DNA of 61,769 bases from a virus: the IMG/VR virus record IMGVR_UViG_3300020419_000016, positions 1-61,769 of that record; one strand, 5' to 3'. The notes under the pieces were generated by a model. It saw only the letters and a program-made list of their open reading frames with translations, did not search any database and was not told where the DNA came from. Within the stretch, counting starts at the first letter, position 1. Every line of letters begins with the position of its first letter. The translations under genes and the position numbers were made by a program. Positions 19,001-28,590 of this stretch are shown piece by piece.

Positions 19001-22000
19001 AATAGTTCTACTTTTTCATTACCTCTACTAAACAATGTTTGTGATAATTCAAATAAACCAGTAGTTACATTTTTCTTCATTACAAAGACTCGGCCTTGAT
19101 CAAATTGTATACGTGAAGGATCTGTTTCGCTACGTTGTGTTTCTGCAAAAGGTTCACCAATTGCAATCATATTACCATCACTACTGATAGCTATGTCTGA
19201 TCCCCATAATGTTTTTTCTGTAGACCATTGATCGTCGTCGTCTGTCTGTGCAGGAAAACTAGATTCCATTATACTTTGTGTTCTTTGATAATTGCCGTTT
19301 TTATTTCTATATACAACTACTTGTGATTTTTCACCGCCATCATACCTAGCAAGTCCTATAAGAACTTCACCATCATCAGAAACATCTATTCTGTTAAAAT
19401 TAAATAACCCTCCTTGATCTAATACAGTACTAGGATCAGCACTATCAAAGATTGGTAGTATTTCTGTATTGTTAGGAACATAACCTAAGTAATCTAAAGG
19501 TTGTGTTTGTTGAGTCCAGTTAGCTCCATTAAAAAATCCTGGTGCTAAATTTGTATTTGCTTTGTAAATACCTCCATCAAGATAAATTATATCTCCGGTT
19601 TGATAACTTACTAAAGACGAGTATGTTCCTTGAAACTTTTTATCTTTAGCTAGTTCCCAATCCCAAACATTACCGTCTACATCTGTTCCGTGTTTTATAA
19701 AATAAGTCCTGCCAGGTTGGAAAGTGCTATCGTCAAATTGTTTATTTAGATTTCTAAAATCTCTAAACGTATTGTAATCTTCGCCTGCATGTACAAAAAG
19801 TCTGTACAAGTTATTTTTCTTTGCACACCTTATTTCAGATCCTAAATAAAAATCTTCTTTTGCTTCTGGTACAATGTAACTTTGTAAAAATGCATATCTA
19901 TTAGTTGTTCCTGTACCAAAGACTGAATACATTCCTTGGTTCTCAAGAGTGCTTGCTGTTGCTCCGCTTACAGCAGGAATACTATAAACATTTATCCAAT
20001 CATTATTGCCTGCTGACGGCAAGTTAGCTGCAACAGGAACGCCTGAAACTGTATTTTCTTGGTAAAACCAATATTCAGTATCTGTCATTGCAGAAGTTGT
20101 AGGTAATGAAATATTTGCTCCTGTATCAACTACTATTAATTTTCCAATATCTTCTGAAGCTAGTCCTAAAGATTTTTTCTGAATTTCGCCCATTACACGA
20201 TCAACTTGATATATTGGACTAGGATCTGTCGGAGATCCTAAAAATTCTATTTCTGCATTATTGCCAAATATAGAGCCGTTTGAAAAGTTACCAACTACAT
20301 CTTTTACAAAAATTGTTGCGTTTAATGCGTCTCTTTGATAAAATGTTATTTTCGCTGTTGCTCCTGTTGTAACATCTCTCACGGTATCACCTACCCTAGG
20401 CTCAAATGGTTCTCCAAATAAATTAAACTTTGTGAATCCAAATTTAATATATCCGTCCCATAAATCATATACAGTTAATTCACTATTAGTTTGTGCATAT
20501 GTTAATCCTATAGCTGAAGGATCATTACTAATACCAGATGTATATCTTGCCAATGAAGGAATAAACATTTTAAATGTGCTACCGTTTGATAGCGTATCAG
20601 TTAACGGTTTAGGAGCTCTAATTACATAATAAGGACTAAGGAATGGAGTAGTAACGCCGGCTGCACCTGGTAATCCTTGATAGCTTAATGTTTCTATATA
20701 ACTTGCTAATGTATCTTCACTAGATACTGTTGCTGTTTCATAATCTCTTGAATTATAATAATAATTAGATGGTGCTGAACTATCAGTAATTGCTTCTTGG
20801 TATACTAAACCTTTACCTTGATCTGATGTGGTTGTAAATATCTGATAACCACCTGGAACAGTAATCATAAAATATCCACCGTAGTAGCTACTTACATCTG
20901 TTGTTTCTGAAGGAGCAGCTGTAGTATATTCTCCAACAAAGTCTCCGTTTGAAAGGAATAAACTGTCTGTAGAACTAAAACTTCCTGTTATCTCATTAAT
21001 ATATAATCCTATACTACCGCCAACTTCATAAGAATATGCTACTGTACCAGATCCTGTTTGTGTTTGAATCTTATCTCCGGCTACTGGTTGGTTTGTAAAT
21101 GCATTAATATTAAGAATTAAATCAACCTTCATTTGTATTTGATGAGTACTGCTAAAGAACGTAGAGCTTAATTCTGACATACCGCCACCTGGGAATGGTT
21201 CTTTATCTGTATAGGTTGTTTGCTCTTGGTTTGCTATTGTTTTCTTATTCCATTTTAGTTTAATTTGGTCATTTATATCAAGACCTGCATATTGTAACTT
21301 TGGTGCTTTAACTAAAACATGATCAACAGTAATTCCAGTAAAAGGATATTTACCTGTCAATATTACATCTATCTGTTCTGAAGATTGTGTTGTATTACCA
21401 ACTGACTCTATCTGTTGAACTACACTTCCAAAACTAGTAAACTGAATACTAGCTGATTGTGGAACAATTGACGTAGTTGCCTTCCATAACTTATTATTAT
21501 AATTTACAATATCATCTAGTACATAAGAGCTACTAGCGTTATAATCATTTTTATATCTTGTTTTTACATTACTTGCATTAGGAGATCCAACAACTAGATA
21601 TTTCCCATCCTCTGTCAAAGAAATAGCTGAGCCAAATTTTTGTAGCTTAGGTGGCGTTGTTAAAGGTGTAAATTTACTAACATCAAAATTTACTCCAGCT
21701 ATGTGTGTTTCTGCTACTGTATAAAATAAGTTATTGGCTTTTACTAAATCGCCTACAGTATATGTCACACCTGTATAAAATCTTTTATATGTAAATGCTG
21801 TATCTGTAGGAGCAGTAACAACTTGTGATAACACAAAGTTTGCACTTGCTGAACCTCTAGTGTAAATATAAACCTGGCCATCATCTTCATCTGGTGAGCC
21901 AACAGCTAATACAGTATTAGATTTATTAGTTGTTATTGCTGTTGCAAATGTTTCATTGTTAATACTTTCTCCACTGCTAATATCTTGTAACTTTAAAAAT

Positions 22001-25000
22001 GCTTCTGTATTTTCGTATACTGTCCAGTTATTACCATCAGCTTTATCTACCCAAAATTTTGACTTTAGTGTTGCTAATTTTTGTGCAATATCATTCAAGT
22101 TAGCTAAAGAATCTGTTCTAACAGATACTAATTTACTTAACTTTCCGATACACTCATCTATGTCTTGAACTTCTTCAGCCGTTTCAAAAGTAACTTTTTC
22201 TAAACTTATAGATTTTACTTTAAAGAATCCACCAACTGCACCTTTGGTTGTTTGAGCGTTTGCAAACGTACTATCTCCTGGATCTAGTGTTGTTGAAATT
22301 AAATCATAAACTCCAAATATGTCGCCTGCTTTTATATTTTGCGGAGTTGAAGTTAATGTGACAGTAAATTCAGTTTCACCCCCAGTTACTTTTTCTACTA
22401 TTAAATCTGTATCATCATGCCTGTATATATTCCATGTAAGTTTATCATTACCTACCCAAATTAAATCACCTTGATTACATGTAGCAAAATCTATATTTAA
22501 AATTGAATCAAAATCTTTTACAACAAATTTTACATCTTCTTGATTAACGTAGCCACTATCTTTTACAAAACCTTGTTCTGAAGCGATATATTTTTTTGGA
22601 AACGGAGCATGCGTATAATTTTTTGGTTTTAAATAAGTTTCATAAGGCTGTATTCTATAAATTAGATCTGTTTCTTCACCTGTTACAGATTTAACTAGTT
22701 CTATTGGCTGTGGAGAAAGTCTAAACTTATTTTCATCTAATTTATATTCTACTTCATCAAAGCCCGAAGCTGCACCATACTGGCCACGCTTAATAGCCCA
22801 TTCTTCGTAGAACTCTAAACTATCTTTATCTGTGTTTCCTAGAACATCAAATAATTTTGTTAAAGCGTTCTTTGTACCTTTATCTTGAATGAATCCTTGA
22901 TAAAACTTATACTGACTTACATCATCATTAATAATATTTTCTAAATACTTACGTTTCTGATACCCAATAAGATGTTGTGCTAACCTTTGTTGTTCACTAT
23001 CAAAGTTATCACTATCTAAGTCATAAAAATCTGCAAACTGGTTTGTTTTATATTCGAAGTTTGGTGTTAACCCAGATTCTGGTTTAGAATCTAATCTTGA
23101 CCATTGATTATCAATAAATGATTCTGTACCTGGAACTTTACTGTTTGCAGTATAATAAAATTCTTTGTGCTTTACAATATCGCCTATAAAGTAATCTTTA
23201 TTTGGTTGCCAGTCTGTTATAGTTGCTTGGTCATATACAAAGCCTTCTATATTTAAACTTCCATCCCAGTTTGTTGTTCTGTATCCTAGTACTTTAATTC
23301 TTTCTTGCCTGTAACCTGGTTCAGGATCATATATTGTATCATTGAAAACAGTTTTGTTATCTAATAAAACAACATGCTCTTTTTGTACACAAGGTAACTT
23401 TATTGCAAAAATTCCATCTGCTGTGTTTTTTGGTCTTAAAATAAATTCAGTTGGTTCTTGCCTATCAACTTGTATAAAATCAGATGTTAATTTTTGTCCA
23501 TCAACTTTTAGTAATGTATAACCAAAGAATCCGTCAAATATGTTATCAACAACACTATAGTCTGTTTTAAACTTTAATTGATTTGCGCCTGGACTTAAAC
23601 TAATTAAGGTTCCTTCTGCCCAATTGTGAAGTGTCCAAAAAGCAAACTCTTTTGTTGAAGTTTCCCAGTCATCTACTACACTAGCACTTTTTCTAAAATT
23701 ATCAAATACAAATCCAATAGACTCTAAATACTTTCCATACCCTTGAATAAAGTCACACACATCTTGTATTGTTGGTAATATAGTTCCGTATGGTAACTCT
23801 AACGGTGCAAAAGTTGCAAACTCTCTTCGAAGAGTAATTTCTCTTCCACCAGTAGTTGGTAGCTTAGGTATGCTTGCAAAATTAGATTCTTCAAAAGTAT
23901 CTCCAGCTATGTGTTGCTTTGTTACTCGATAATATTTTCCTGAATGTTCTACTATAGCACCTACTGTATAAGTACGACCTCCTTCAAACTCTAAGAATGG
24001 TTCAGAAGTTCCGCCAACTGTAATTACAGGATCTCTGTCTCTTTCAAAGTGTGGGAAATATTTAAATGTAGTTGATGAATTATCATAACCTTTAATTTTA
24101 TATCCATTAGTTCTTCGTTCAATTATAAGGCCACTATACGAAATTGTTTTAATTGGAGCACTTTTATTTAAAAATATATTATAGTTTTCATCTGGTACAA
24201 ATACATTACCTTCATTAAGAGGTGTTCTACTATCTAGAATCAGTTTAAATTTATTTTTATCTGTATATCCGCCAACTTTGAACCCTATCTGGTTAGTAAT
24301 CGATTTAAGATTTTGTTTGTATTCAGTATACGAAGTAACAACATTAGATGCCATGTAGCCTGCAACATAATTTACAAGTCCTGATGTAAAAGTTTGAGTA
24401 CTGTCTAACTGGGTGTTAGGAAAAATTAAATCTTTTAATTTAATCTGATTACTTTGTGTTTTGTATATTATTTGCTTAGTTAAATTTCTTACTTGATTAA
24501 CTCTATCAAATCCTGTAGCTAATACTTTTGAAGGTTGACTTAGTGTCCAGGCAGTAATTAAACTGAAAGGATACTCACTACTTCTTCTCCATGCTGTTTC
24601 AACCGGCGCTTCGTCACCAAATTTAAACGAATCATCTAATCTTGCTGAATCAAAACTTTGTGCATAACCTGAATCGTTTGGACTTAATAAATTTCCGCTT
24701 GCATCAACTGGTAGATGTGTTAAAAGTCCTGGTCTCTTATATTTGTTTAAAATTTTTATTTTTTTATTAGGCTCTCTCACAACCCCGTTTTGCAAGTCAG
24801 TCCATAACACTAAATTATCTCTTGTATACGGAGCTGGGCCATACTGTGTTTCCCACCAAGTAGGCATTTTTGTAAAACCTATCATTTCCCAAGGATGGGT
24901 ATGTGGCCTGTCTGTATCATATGCGTGTCTGTATACGCCTCTCCAAAAGCCAGGTAAGTCATTACCGTTAGGTGATGCTGCAGAAGAATAATTAAATGTC

Positions 25001-28000
25001 CAAGTATTCGTTCTATTATGAAAATCGTTTAGCGTATAATCTTTATCTACCAATGTTGACCATTGTATAAAGTCTGACAACATTGGACTATCTACTGCTG
25101 TTTTACTAAAGTCAGTTGTCCTAAATTCTCCGCCTTGAAAATTATGTATATCAAATAAATCAGAATCATACGCTATTTTAATGTTATTAAAAATTCTTAA
25201 TTCTAATTCTAAAACAAGATGATCTCTATAATCCTTGTAAGCTACAATTTTACTTCCGTCATGACCTTGTATTACTGGTGTGCCTTCTATCCATTCATTT
25301 ATATTCTGATTAGGATTAGTTGTGCCGTGATTTGCACTACTATTTGGCATATAGAATGTTCTGTTAAGTCCTACAAAAGTATGTGTATGGGCTGAACCTG
25401 CGCCGCCTTGCTCTGTATCTTTTGCTACTGCTTCTGCTTGTGTAGCATATAAAGGCCAAAACCAACCTACTTTTCCTGCACCCATTTGATTGGATCCGGC
25501 TGTTCCGTAAAATTTATATGCACCTGATGGTGATACTGGACCTTCACTTTGTGTAGTGTTATCAATATAAAGTTCTGGTTGATAGCTAGGATATAATCCT
25601 AACTTTGAAGGAGTCGGTGGTACATAACTGCCGTTGGTTGTCTCATATTCGTATATATCAAGTAAATCGCCTTTTGCTTTATTTGCCGTAACTCTACAAA
25701 ATCCTTCACTATTAAATACATAATCTTTTTTGTGTACTAATTGTCTTCCGTTTAAGTATACTTGTACTGCATCTCTACTAGCAGTATCTAAGCTAAAGGT
25801 TTTAGAAAGTAAAAAATATTCTTCTGTATTATCGTCTATCTCGTGCGTAGTTTTATTAAAAGATCCTTGAGGCACCATATCTGAAAAATAGAACGGCATT
25901 GAGTTAACTTTATCTTTGTTAAGATCAGCCATAATTTTATCAACATGTTCTTTAGCCGGACCTTCCCAACCTAAGTCATGTGCAACTTGCAAAAATAATC
26001 TTTTAAACTTACCATATTCTCTTCTTGCAAAACGCATCGACGATATTAAATTTGAATCTTTGTCTAGTAAGCTATACATTGCAAGATTTAAAGGAGAACT
26101 ATGTTTTACAAATCTATTTCCAAATCTAGTAACATCCCCTAGATCTCTTAAATTACTTGCACCAGGAAATTTACCTGTAAAGTCTGGTAAATCTTCTACA
26201 ATACTAGATACGTGATTGTTTACTTCTCCTACAGTAAATTCATTGAGGTTGTTGTTAAGCGGATTTCTTTCTAAGTTACTAGGAAACTCATAATACCCAT
26301 TATCATTTTTTGATGCAACTGAGTTTGTTTTAAAAACAATTTTGTCTCCAATAGTTAAACCAGTTGCTGACGTAAATGCTGGTTGTAAAAATGTAACTGT
26401 AGTTAAATTATTTGCTGATGTTCCTAATGTATAATCTACATCTTTTAATTTAAGCTGATTATTTAAAAATACTGTCAAGTTTAAATCTGCAAGAGATGCA
26501 CTATTTTCATAAACATCTACTTCAAACGCTGATGTAGTATTATCAAAAACATACTGTCTTACTACTGGCTGTTTACTATCAGTAGGTGCTTTTGTCCAAG
26601 CATTGGCATTTGTATATGTTGCTATTGCAGAATACTTTTGAAGGAAACCTATGTCAGTGTTTTTATAGTATAGTTGGCTTCCAATTAAATATTCAAAATA
26701 GTCTGCAAGTAAATCAAATTTAAAAGTAATATCACCTACATTAGTTATAGTTCTATAAGATAGAACAAGTCCAACTTCACTATCTGCTGTACCTATCGCT
26801 CCTTCTTTGTAACTGAAAATTTTGTTACCTTTAAAAGTTGATGAATTGTATACTGTTGTATCGCTAAAACTTTTGTTGTTTTCGTCAAACAAATCAAATA
26901 AAGGTGCTTGGTTTACTTTTGTTTTAGTTTGTGCTTGTTTCCATTCTGTACCATTGTAGTAATACATCAATCCTTTGTAGCTGGTACCTTGACTTACTAA
27001 CACAACTTCGTTTGTTATAGGTTTAGAATCTGCAACTTCAATTAATGAAATCTGTTTTATATTTTGATCTATTTCAATTTCTGGTCCATCAAATTTAAAA
27101 AACTTAACTTCGAATATTCTTCCTTTTACTAATGGATCAGGATCTGCTGTAAATAAAATACGCATTCCATCAATTAAATCTACACCATCAATGTTATATC
27201 CTGTGCTTCCTTCTATCGTCGAAAACACATCTTTAGTATGTGTATCTAAAAGATTTACATTAGTTTTAATTTTGGTACCAAAGTCAAATAGCTTTAGTCC
27301 TTTATCAAATTCAATAATTGGTCTTTTTGCTCTAGCTGACTCGTCGATACTTACAGGTTGTTGATTTAGTGTAGCACTTTGTTCAATAACTGATTTATGG
27401 AACCATCTATTGTATCGACTCCATAAGTTACCATCATTAGCTGAACGATTAATTAGCATGTAATCTCTTACTGTAGGATAACCTATAGCAGTATCAAACG
27501 GTTGTCTATCAAACCCTTGTACATCAAAGTCTACATCTACATCAGCTACAAATGCACTAGGTACTGTTAATTCGTCTTCATTAATTAAAACAATTTTATC
27601 ACCAACGCCTTCAACATAGTATTCTCCTGTAGCGTATTTTGCAGGTGTTACTTCTCCGATAAATTTAATCTTCATTCCATTACTAAGATCAAACCCGGCG
27701 CCTGTTGTATATGTTTTTTTCCCTAGTACTTCTGCATCAATATCAATAGCTGAAGATTCTTCAATATTTGCAACTTTTATTAATCCTGCTGCTTCTATGT
27801 CATTATCAGCTACATAATATAATATATTAGGTGTAGTAGCAGTTGGTGTGAATGTAATTACACCTTCTTCTGTACCTTGATTGTCAATTAAGTTATCAGA
27901 AGCTGATAACATAAATGTATCATCTAAAGTACGTTTTGTTCTAATAGTAAACGGCAACCCAGGTGTGTTAATATCAAACTTATATGTAACACCCCTAAAT

Positions 28001-28590
28001 AATTTAATAGTAGGATTTTGTGTAAGTCCGTCAGGAGAAAATACATATCCAAAATTATCTAAATTATCAGCAATGCTTACTGTGTATGTACTAACTACTT
28101 CTGTAGTTTGTCCCCTGACATCAATTGTCTGCGGACCACTTGGAAGCCAATAGTATTCTCTAAAATTAATAAACTTATCCCAATTGATATGAGGATTCCA
28201 ACTATAATATTCTTGCTTATTAGTTATATTATGATCTTTAACTTTATCATTAAAACTAGAAAGTTGATTCATGTAATCATTATAATCTTTATAAAATTTT
28301 ACAGAATCTAAATTATCTTTAATAACAGCTGCAGGTTCAAATTGATAGTTTTGTCTACTATCGGAAAAATCACCTATATAATTGTCATCTTTATCAAATG
28401 ATGATGCAGTCTCACGACCATAATAACCGTTTAACTTTTCAACTACTCCTGGTTGGACTAATTGGTCTATAGTACTAGCTAGAAATTTACTATTAGGTAC
28501 TGTTCTAAAATATTTTGGAAGATGCTGTTCAGTTTTTCTTTTTGCATTTGGATCAGCTGTTCCGTCTTTTTGATGATTATCAAAAGCCAT
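13036..28590 (-). CDS. Giant modular baseplate/tail protein, 5184 aa (VrlC-like position)
   Basis: One uninterrupted frame of 5184 codons, a quarter of the window. In marine T4-like phages a very large virion protein (often named VrlC) follows gp6, and this fits by place. Visible modules: an N-terminal domain of about 200 aa; short segments near 1540, 1800, 2280, 2360 and 2995 resembling CBM5/12 carbohydrate-binding folds (TYTVGAIVEHSGKYYRV, DYFIGDIVKHKEFYYTA); FG-GAP-like blades near 2210, 2315, 3065, 3130, 3195 and 3290 (FGSAISLTEDGKYLVVGSP, WGSDIAISSDGNMIAIGEP); GxGYxxxPxV repeats near 3725, 4095 and 4140; and a C-terminal series of DGSTxxFxL beta modules. It starts at the stop of gp6 with GGAGG before the ATG. 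Likely a peripheral baseplate scaffold for the fibres, perhaps glycan-binding. Positions are approximate. Confidence 0.85.
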   Translation of the reverse strand: MAFDNHQKDGTADPNAKRKTEQHLPKYFRTVPNSKFLASTIDQLVQPGVVEKLNGYYGRETASSFDKDDNYIGDFSDSRQNYQFEPAAVIKDNLDSVKFYKDYNDYMNQLSSFNDKVKDHNITNKQEYYSWNPHINWDKFINFREYYWLPSGPQTIDVRGQTTEVVSTYTVSIADNLDNFGYVFSPDGLTQNPTIKLFRGVTYKFDINTPGLPFTIRTKRTLDDTFMLSASDNLIDNQGTEEGVITFTPTATTPNILYYVADNDIEAAGLIKVANIEESSAIDIDAEVLGKKTYTTGAGFDLSNGMKIKFIGEVTPAKYATGEYYVEGVGDKIVLINEDELTVPSAFVADVDVDFDVQGFDRQPFDTAIGYPTVRDYMLINRSANDGNLWSRYNRWFHKSVIEQSATLNQQPVSIDESARAKRPIIEFDKGLKLFDFGTKIKTNVNLLDTHTKDVFSTIEGSTGYNIDGVDLIDGMRILFTADPDPLVKGRIFEVKFFKFDGPEIEIDQNIKQISLIEVADSKPITNEVVLVSQGTSYKGLMYYYNGTEWKQAQTKTKVNQAPLFDLFDENNKSFSDTTVYNSSTFKGNKIFSYKEGAIGTADSEVGLVLSYRTITNVGDITFKFDLLADYFEYLIGSQLYYKNTDIGFLQKYSAIATYTNANAWTKAPTDSKQPVVRQYVFDNTTSAFEVDVYENSASLADLNLTVFLNNQLKLKDVDYTLGTSANNLTTVTFLQPAFTSATGLTIGDKIVFKTNSVASKNDNGYYEFPSNLERNPLNNNLNEFTVGEVNNHVSSIVEDLPDFTGKFPGASNLRDLGDVTRFGNRFVKHSSPLNLAMYSLLDKDSNLISSMRFARREYGKFKRLFLQVAHDLGWEGPAKEHVDKIMADLNKDKVNSMPFYFSDMVPQGSFNKTTHEIDDNTEEYFLLSKTFSLDTASRDAVQVYLNGRQLVHKKDYVFNSEGFCRVTANKAKGDLLDIYEYETTNGSYVPPTPSKLGLYPSYQPELYIDNTTQSEGPVSPSGAYKFYGTAGSNQMGAGKVGWFWPLYATQAEAVAKDTEQGGAGSAHTHTFVGLNRTFYMPNSSANHGTTNPNQNINEWIEGTPVIQGHDGSKIVAYKDYRDHLVLELELRIFNNIKIAYDSDLFDIHNFQGGEFRTTDFSKTAVDSPMLSDFIQWSTLVDKDYTLNDFHNRTNTWTFNYSSAASPNGNDLPGFWRGVYRHAYDTDRPHTHPWEMIGFTKMPTWWETQYGPAPYTRDNLVLWTDLQNGVVREPNKKIKILNKYKRPGLLTHLPVDASGNLLSPNDSGYAQSFDSARLDDSFKFGDEAPVETAWRRSSEYPFSLITAWTLSQPSKVLATGFDRVNQVRNLTKQIIYKTQSNQIKLKDLIFPNTQLDSTQTFTSGLVNYVAGYMASNVVTSYTEYKQNLKSITNQIGFKVGGYTDKNKFKLILDSRTPLNEGNVFVPDENYNIFLNKSAPIKTISYSGLIIERRTNGYKIKGYDNSSTTFKYFPHFERDRDPVITVGGTSEPFLEFEGGRTYTVGAIVEHSGKYYRVTKQHIAGDTFEESNFASIPKLPTTGGREITLRREFATFAPLELPYGTILPTIQDVCDFIQGYGKYLESIGFVFDNFRKSASVVDDWETSTKEFAFWTLHNWAEGTLISLSPGANQLKFKTDYSVVDNIFDGFFGYTLLKVDGQKLTSDFIQVDRQEPTEFILRPKNTADGIFAIKLPCVQKEHVVLLDNKTVFNDTIYDPEPGYRQERIKVLGYRTTNWDGSLNIEGFVYDQATITDWQPNKDYFIGDIVKHKEFYYTANSKVPGTESFIDNQWSRLDSKPESGLTPNFEYKTNQFADFYDLDSDNFDSEQQRLAQHLIGYQKRKYLENIINDDVSQYKFYQGFIQDKGTKNALTKLFDVLGNTDKDSLEFYEEWAIKRGQYGAASGFDEVEYKLDENKFRLSPQPIELVKSVTGEETDLIYRIQPYETYLKPKNYTHAPFPKKYIASEQGFVKDSGYVNQEDVKFVVKDFDSILNIDFATCNQGDLIWVGNDKLTWNIYRHDDTDLIVEKVTGGETEFTVTLTSTPQNIKAGDIFGVYDLISTTLDPGDSTFANAQTTKGAVGGFFKVKSISLEKVTFETAEEVQDIDECIGKLSKLVSVRTDSLANLNDIAQKLATLKSKFWVDKADGNNWTVYENTEAFLKLQDISSGESINNETFATAITTNKSNTVLAVGSPDEDDGQVYIYTRGSASANFVLSQVVTAPTDTAFTYKRFYTGVTYTVGDLVKANNLFYTVAETHIAGVNFDVSKFTPLTTPPKLQKFGSAISLTEDGKYLVVGSPNASNVKTRYKNDYNASSSYVLDDIVNYNNKLWKATTSIVPQSASIQFTSFGSVVQQIESVGNTTQSSEQIDVILTGKYPFTGITVDHVLVKAPKLQYAGLDINDQIKLKWNKKTIANQEQTTYTDKEPFPGGGMSELSSTFFSSTHQIQMKVDLILNINAFTNQPVAGDKIQTQTGSGTVAYSYEVGGSIGLYINEITGSFSSTDSLFLSNGDFVGEYTTAAPSETTDVSSYYGGYFMITVPGGYQIFTTTSDQGKGLVYQEAITDSSAPSNYYYNSRDYETATVSSEDTLASYIETLSYQGLPGAAGVTTPFLSPYYVIRAPKPLTDTLSNGSTFKMFIPSLARYTSGISNDPSAIGLTYAQTNSELTVYDLWDGYIKFGFTKFNLFGEPFEPRVGDTVRDVTTGATAKITFYQRDALNATIFVKDVVGNFSNGSIFGNNAEIEFLGSPTDPSPIYQVDRVMGEIQKKSLGLASEDIGKLIVVDTGANISLPTTSAMTDTEYWFYQENTVSGVPVAANLPSAGNNDWINVYSIPAVSGATASTLENQGMYSVFGTGTTNRYAFLQSYIVPEAKEDFYLGSEIRCAKKNNLYRLFVHAGEDYNTFRDFRNLNKQFDDSTFQPGRTYFIKHGTDVDGNVWDWELAKDKKFQGTYSSLVSYQTGDIIYLDGGIYKANTNLAPGFFNGANWTQQTQPLDYLGYVPNNTEILPIFDSADPSTVLDQGGLFNFNRIDVSDDGEVLIGLARYDGGEKSQVVVYRNKNGNYQRTQSIMESSFPAQTDDDDQWSTEKTLWGSDIAISSDGNMIAIGEPFAETQRSETDPSRIQFDQGRVFVMKKNVTTGLFELSQTLFSRGNEKVELFGVKLSFDTKTLAITAKNADSDAKTTFDSLEAIPQTTWDNNFTTFAKKFIDTGVVYLYENIDDNLVYGQTIAYNELSDSTQAVANTDSSNSIRDFGLNLYTKNSHVYVGLPKHTTFAGENGAVIDFRKDPTKNIWKAHSSPKDTVDVAKIKKVLLYNTKENKLVSYIDYLDPVQGKIPGIAEQELSYKLHYDPAVYSLGTSNVNTSKAEVWGEEQVGELWWDLSTAKFLNAYQGNTIFSVNNWNTQFTGNSVDVYEWVETTLTPSQWNMTSASTEGVTEGVTGTTKYDDTIYSTKRIYDEISQTFSNKYYYWVKGRITAPNIETRKLSAFNVARYIDDPASMGYRFINFISPTSFVLYNCESLLKDNEVALSIQYWTIENQDINIHNQYQLYTAGLDTSKPNADIERKWFDSLIGYDSAGRIVPDPNLSAKEKYGILNDPRQSWFVNKTEALKQVIDRVNIVLKRNLIVDDKIITPLLSKQEVPLAAGNTYDLAVDTFEDLEFVGTAKVKQAVLTPVVVDGKIVRVTVTEPGRGYKVVPNVEINGRYETAANITVTINSVGAVTSATVNSQGSGYDSTLTTLAIRRFAVLVRSDSTLSGKWSVYERNINNTLWVRKVSQVFDTSLFWDYIDWYDTGYNEFTDINHLIDSSYQLESLDDNTGDVIKIANVGTGGWLLLEKIDNADSIDYTINYKTIGRQNGTIKFLPSLFNTTVGSGFDSASYDIKVYDVQPVKETRIILEALRDNLFIDELAVEYNNLFLSSLKYVFTEQGLVDWAFKTSFIKARHNVGDLSKKITFQNDNLPSYEEYLKEVKPFKSKLREYISDYNQLNVSANLVTDFDLPPRWEDETKSIVPPSVKVIDNAIVGTNTDLTTYPNKNWVDNLSYKINRVEIADAGSGYTQPPVIKFVGQDLSTSETGTGATAIAKLGQGGKIASIEVTNKGTGYLNPPVVEVNGSIREGGKPAKLVAILGDGLVRGMHTTVKFDRVTGKFIVTKLSESQTFVGSGSAYVFDLIFPMDLKTNTVEITIAGELSLQSEYTYENIKDTTKGYDRYFGRVTFTKPPANNTSIVIKYKKPIEYLTAADRVSLAYNPVAGQFGNDLSQVMDGIDYGGVEVKSFEFGGNTGWDSAPWYTDSWDTYDTTYEDEVFTLDGSTISITLSKPLENGVVYNLYRNGIRLDDPNWAPEPGYDSALVKNPNAIMQSITGDGTTTVIELQELEVPTQADDVIIVRKETSDGSFINDPESYDTSITGGTLAYTSATGLKAEDITIDGDGFVTPTTSKGPEEIVPGQVLDAVDISVFERPVGGSSIVVNRNYIGDGSTKVFDLGKTPFTGSSLFVKVGSDILEPTTDDSTLGYKVNYANKTVDFEVAPAEGSKINLTLVEVAGLQILDIDSFVSDGSSNNFETNVRWTDNVQGIATSNGVKLEAVFVKSTGSHPNNVELVLASPLKAGDVVRFALFIGDGNEIDSFSQVVVDEFIATKPQGNDTLLLSQAPFSYGPAGIHTLVQIGDDILHSGFNQQFTVSSARDYKLDLWQIPIALVQSSQIQVYLNGRILEYATDWTFTSAEAFDSDTPLDQQKGNTVKLADSIGVAGDTLLVYIITESQYRFGYFEQQGDSSNVFVPTPTICSFEVDRPIGTRMKVYQFSNSTAQKFERESYTVQENTPITKGTPEYYFLNNLRAGLFKLRSPAVDSKYAWVILNNKLLLADVDYSVTTDKNFIKLVSPLNEGDRIEVLHFGNPTVITKFGFRQFKDMLNRTHYKRIDGDKNYILGKDLTPYDKTIELVDASGITNPTAGSEYPGIIFVNGERIEYRLKEGNLLKQLQRGTLGTGVNDLHSSGTEVYDQSIDASMPYKDETISTVFTADGTSSTFELDFTPGAGGVNEFDVFVAGQRLRKNAISSYKFETTINGVTTSSIAQDSPEGDETLPAEFSILGSTLTLLNAPGENQKVIIIRKQGKRWTDPGTALSQADTDIGRFLRATSVDLPR

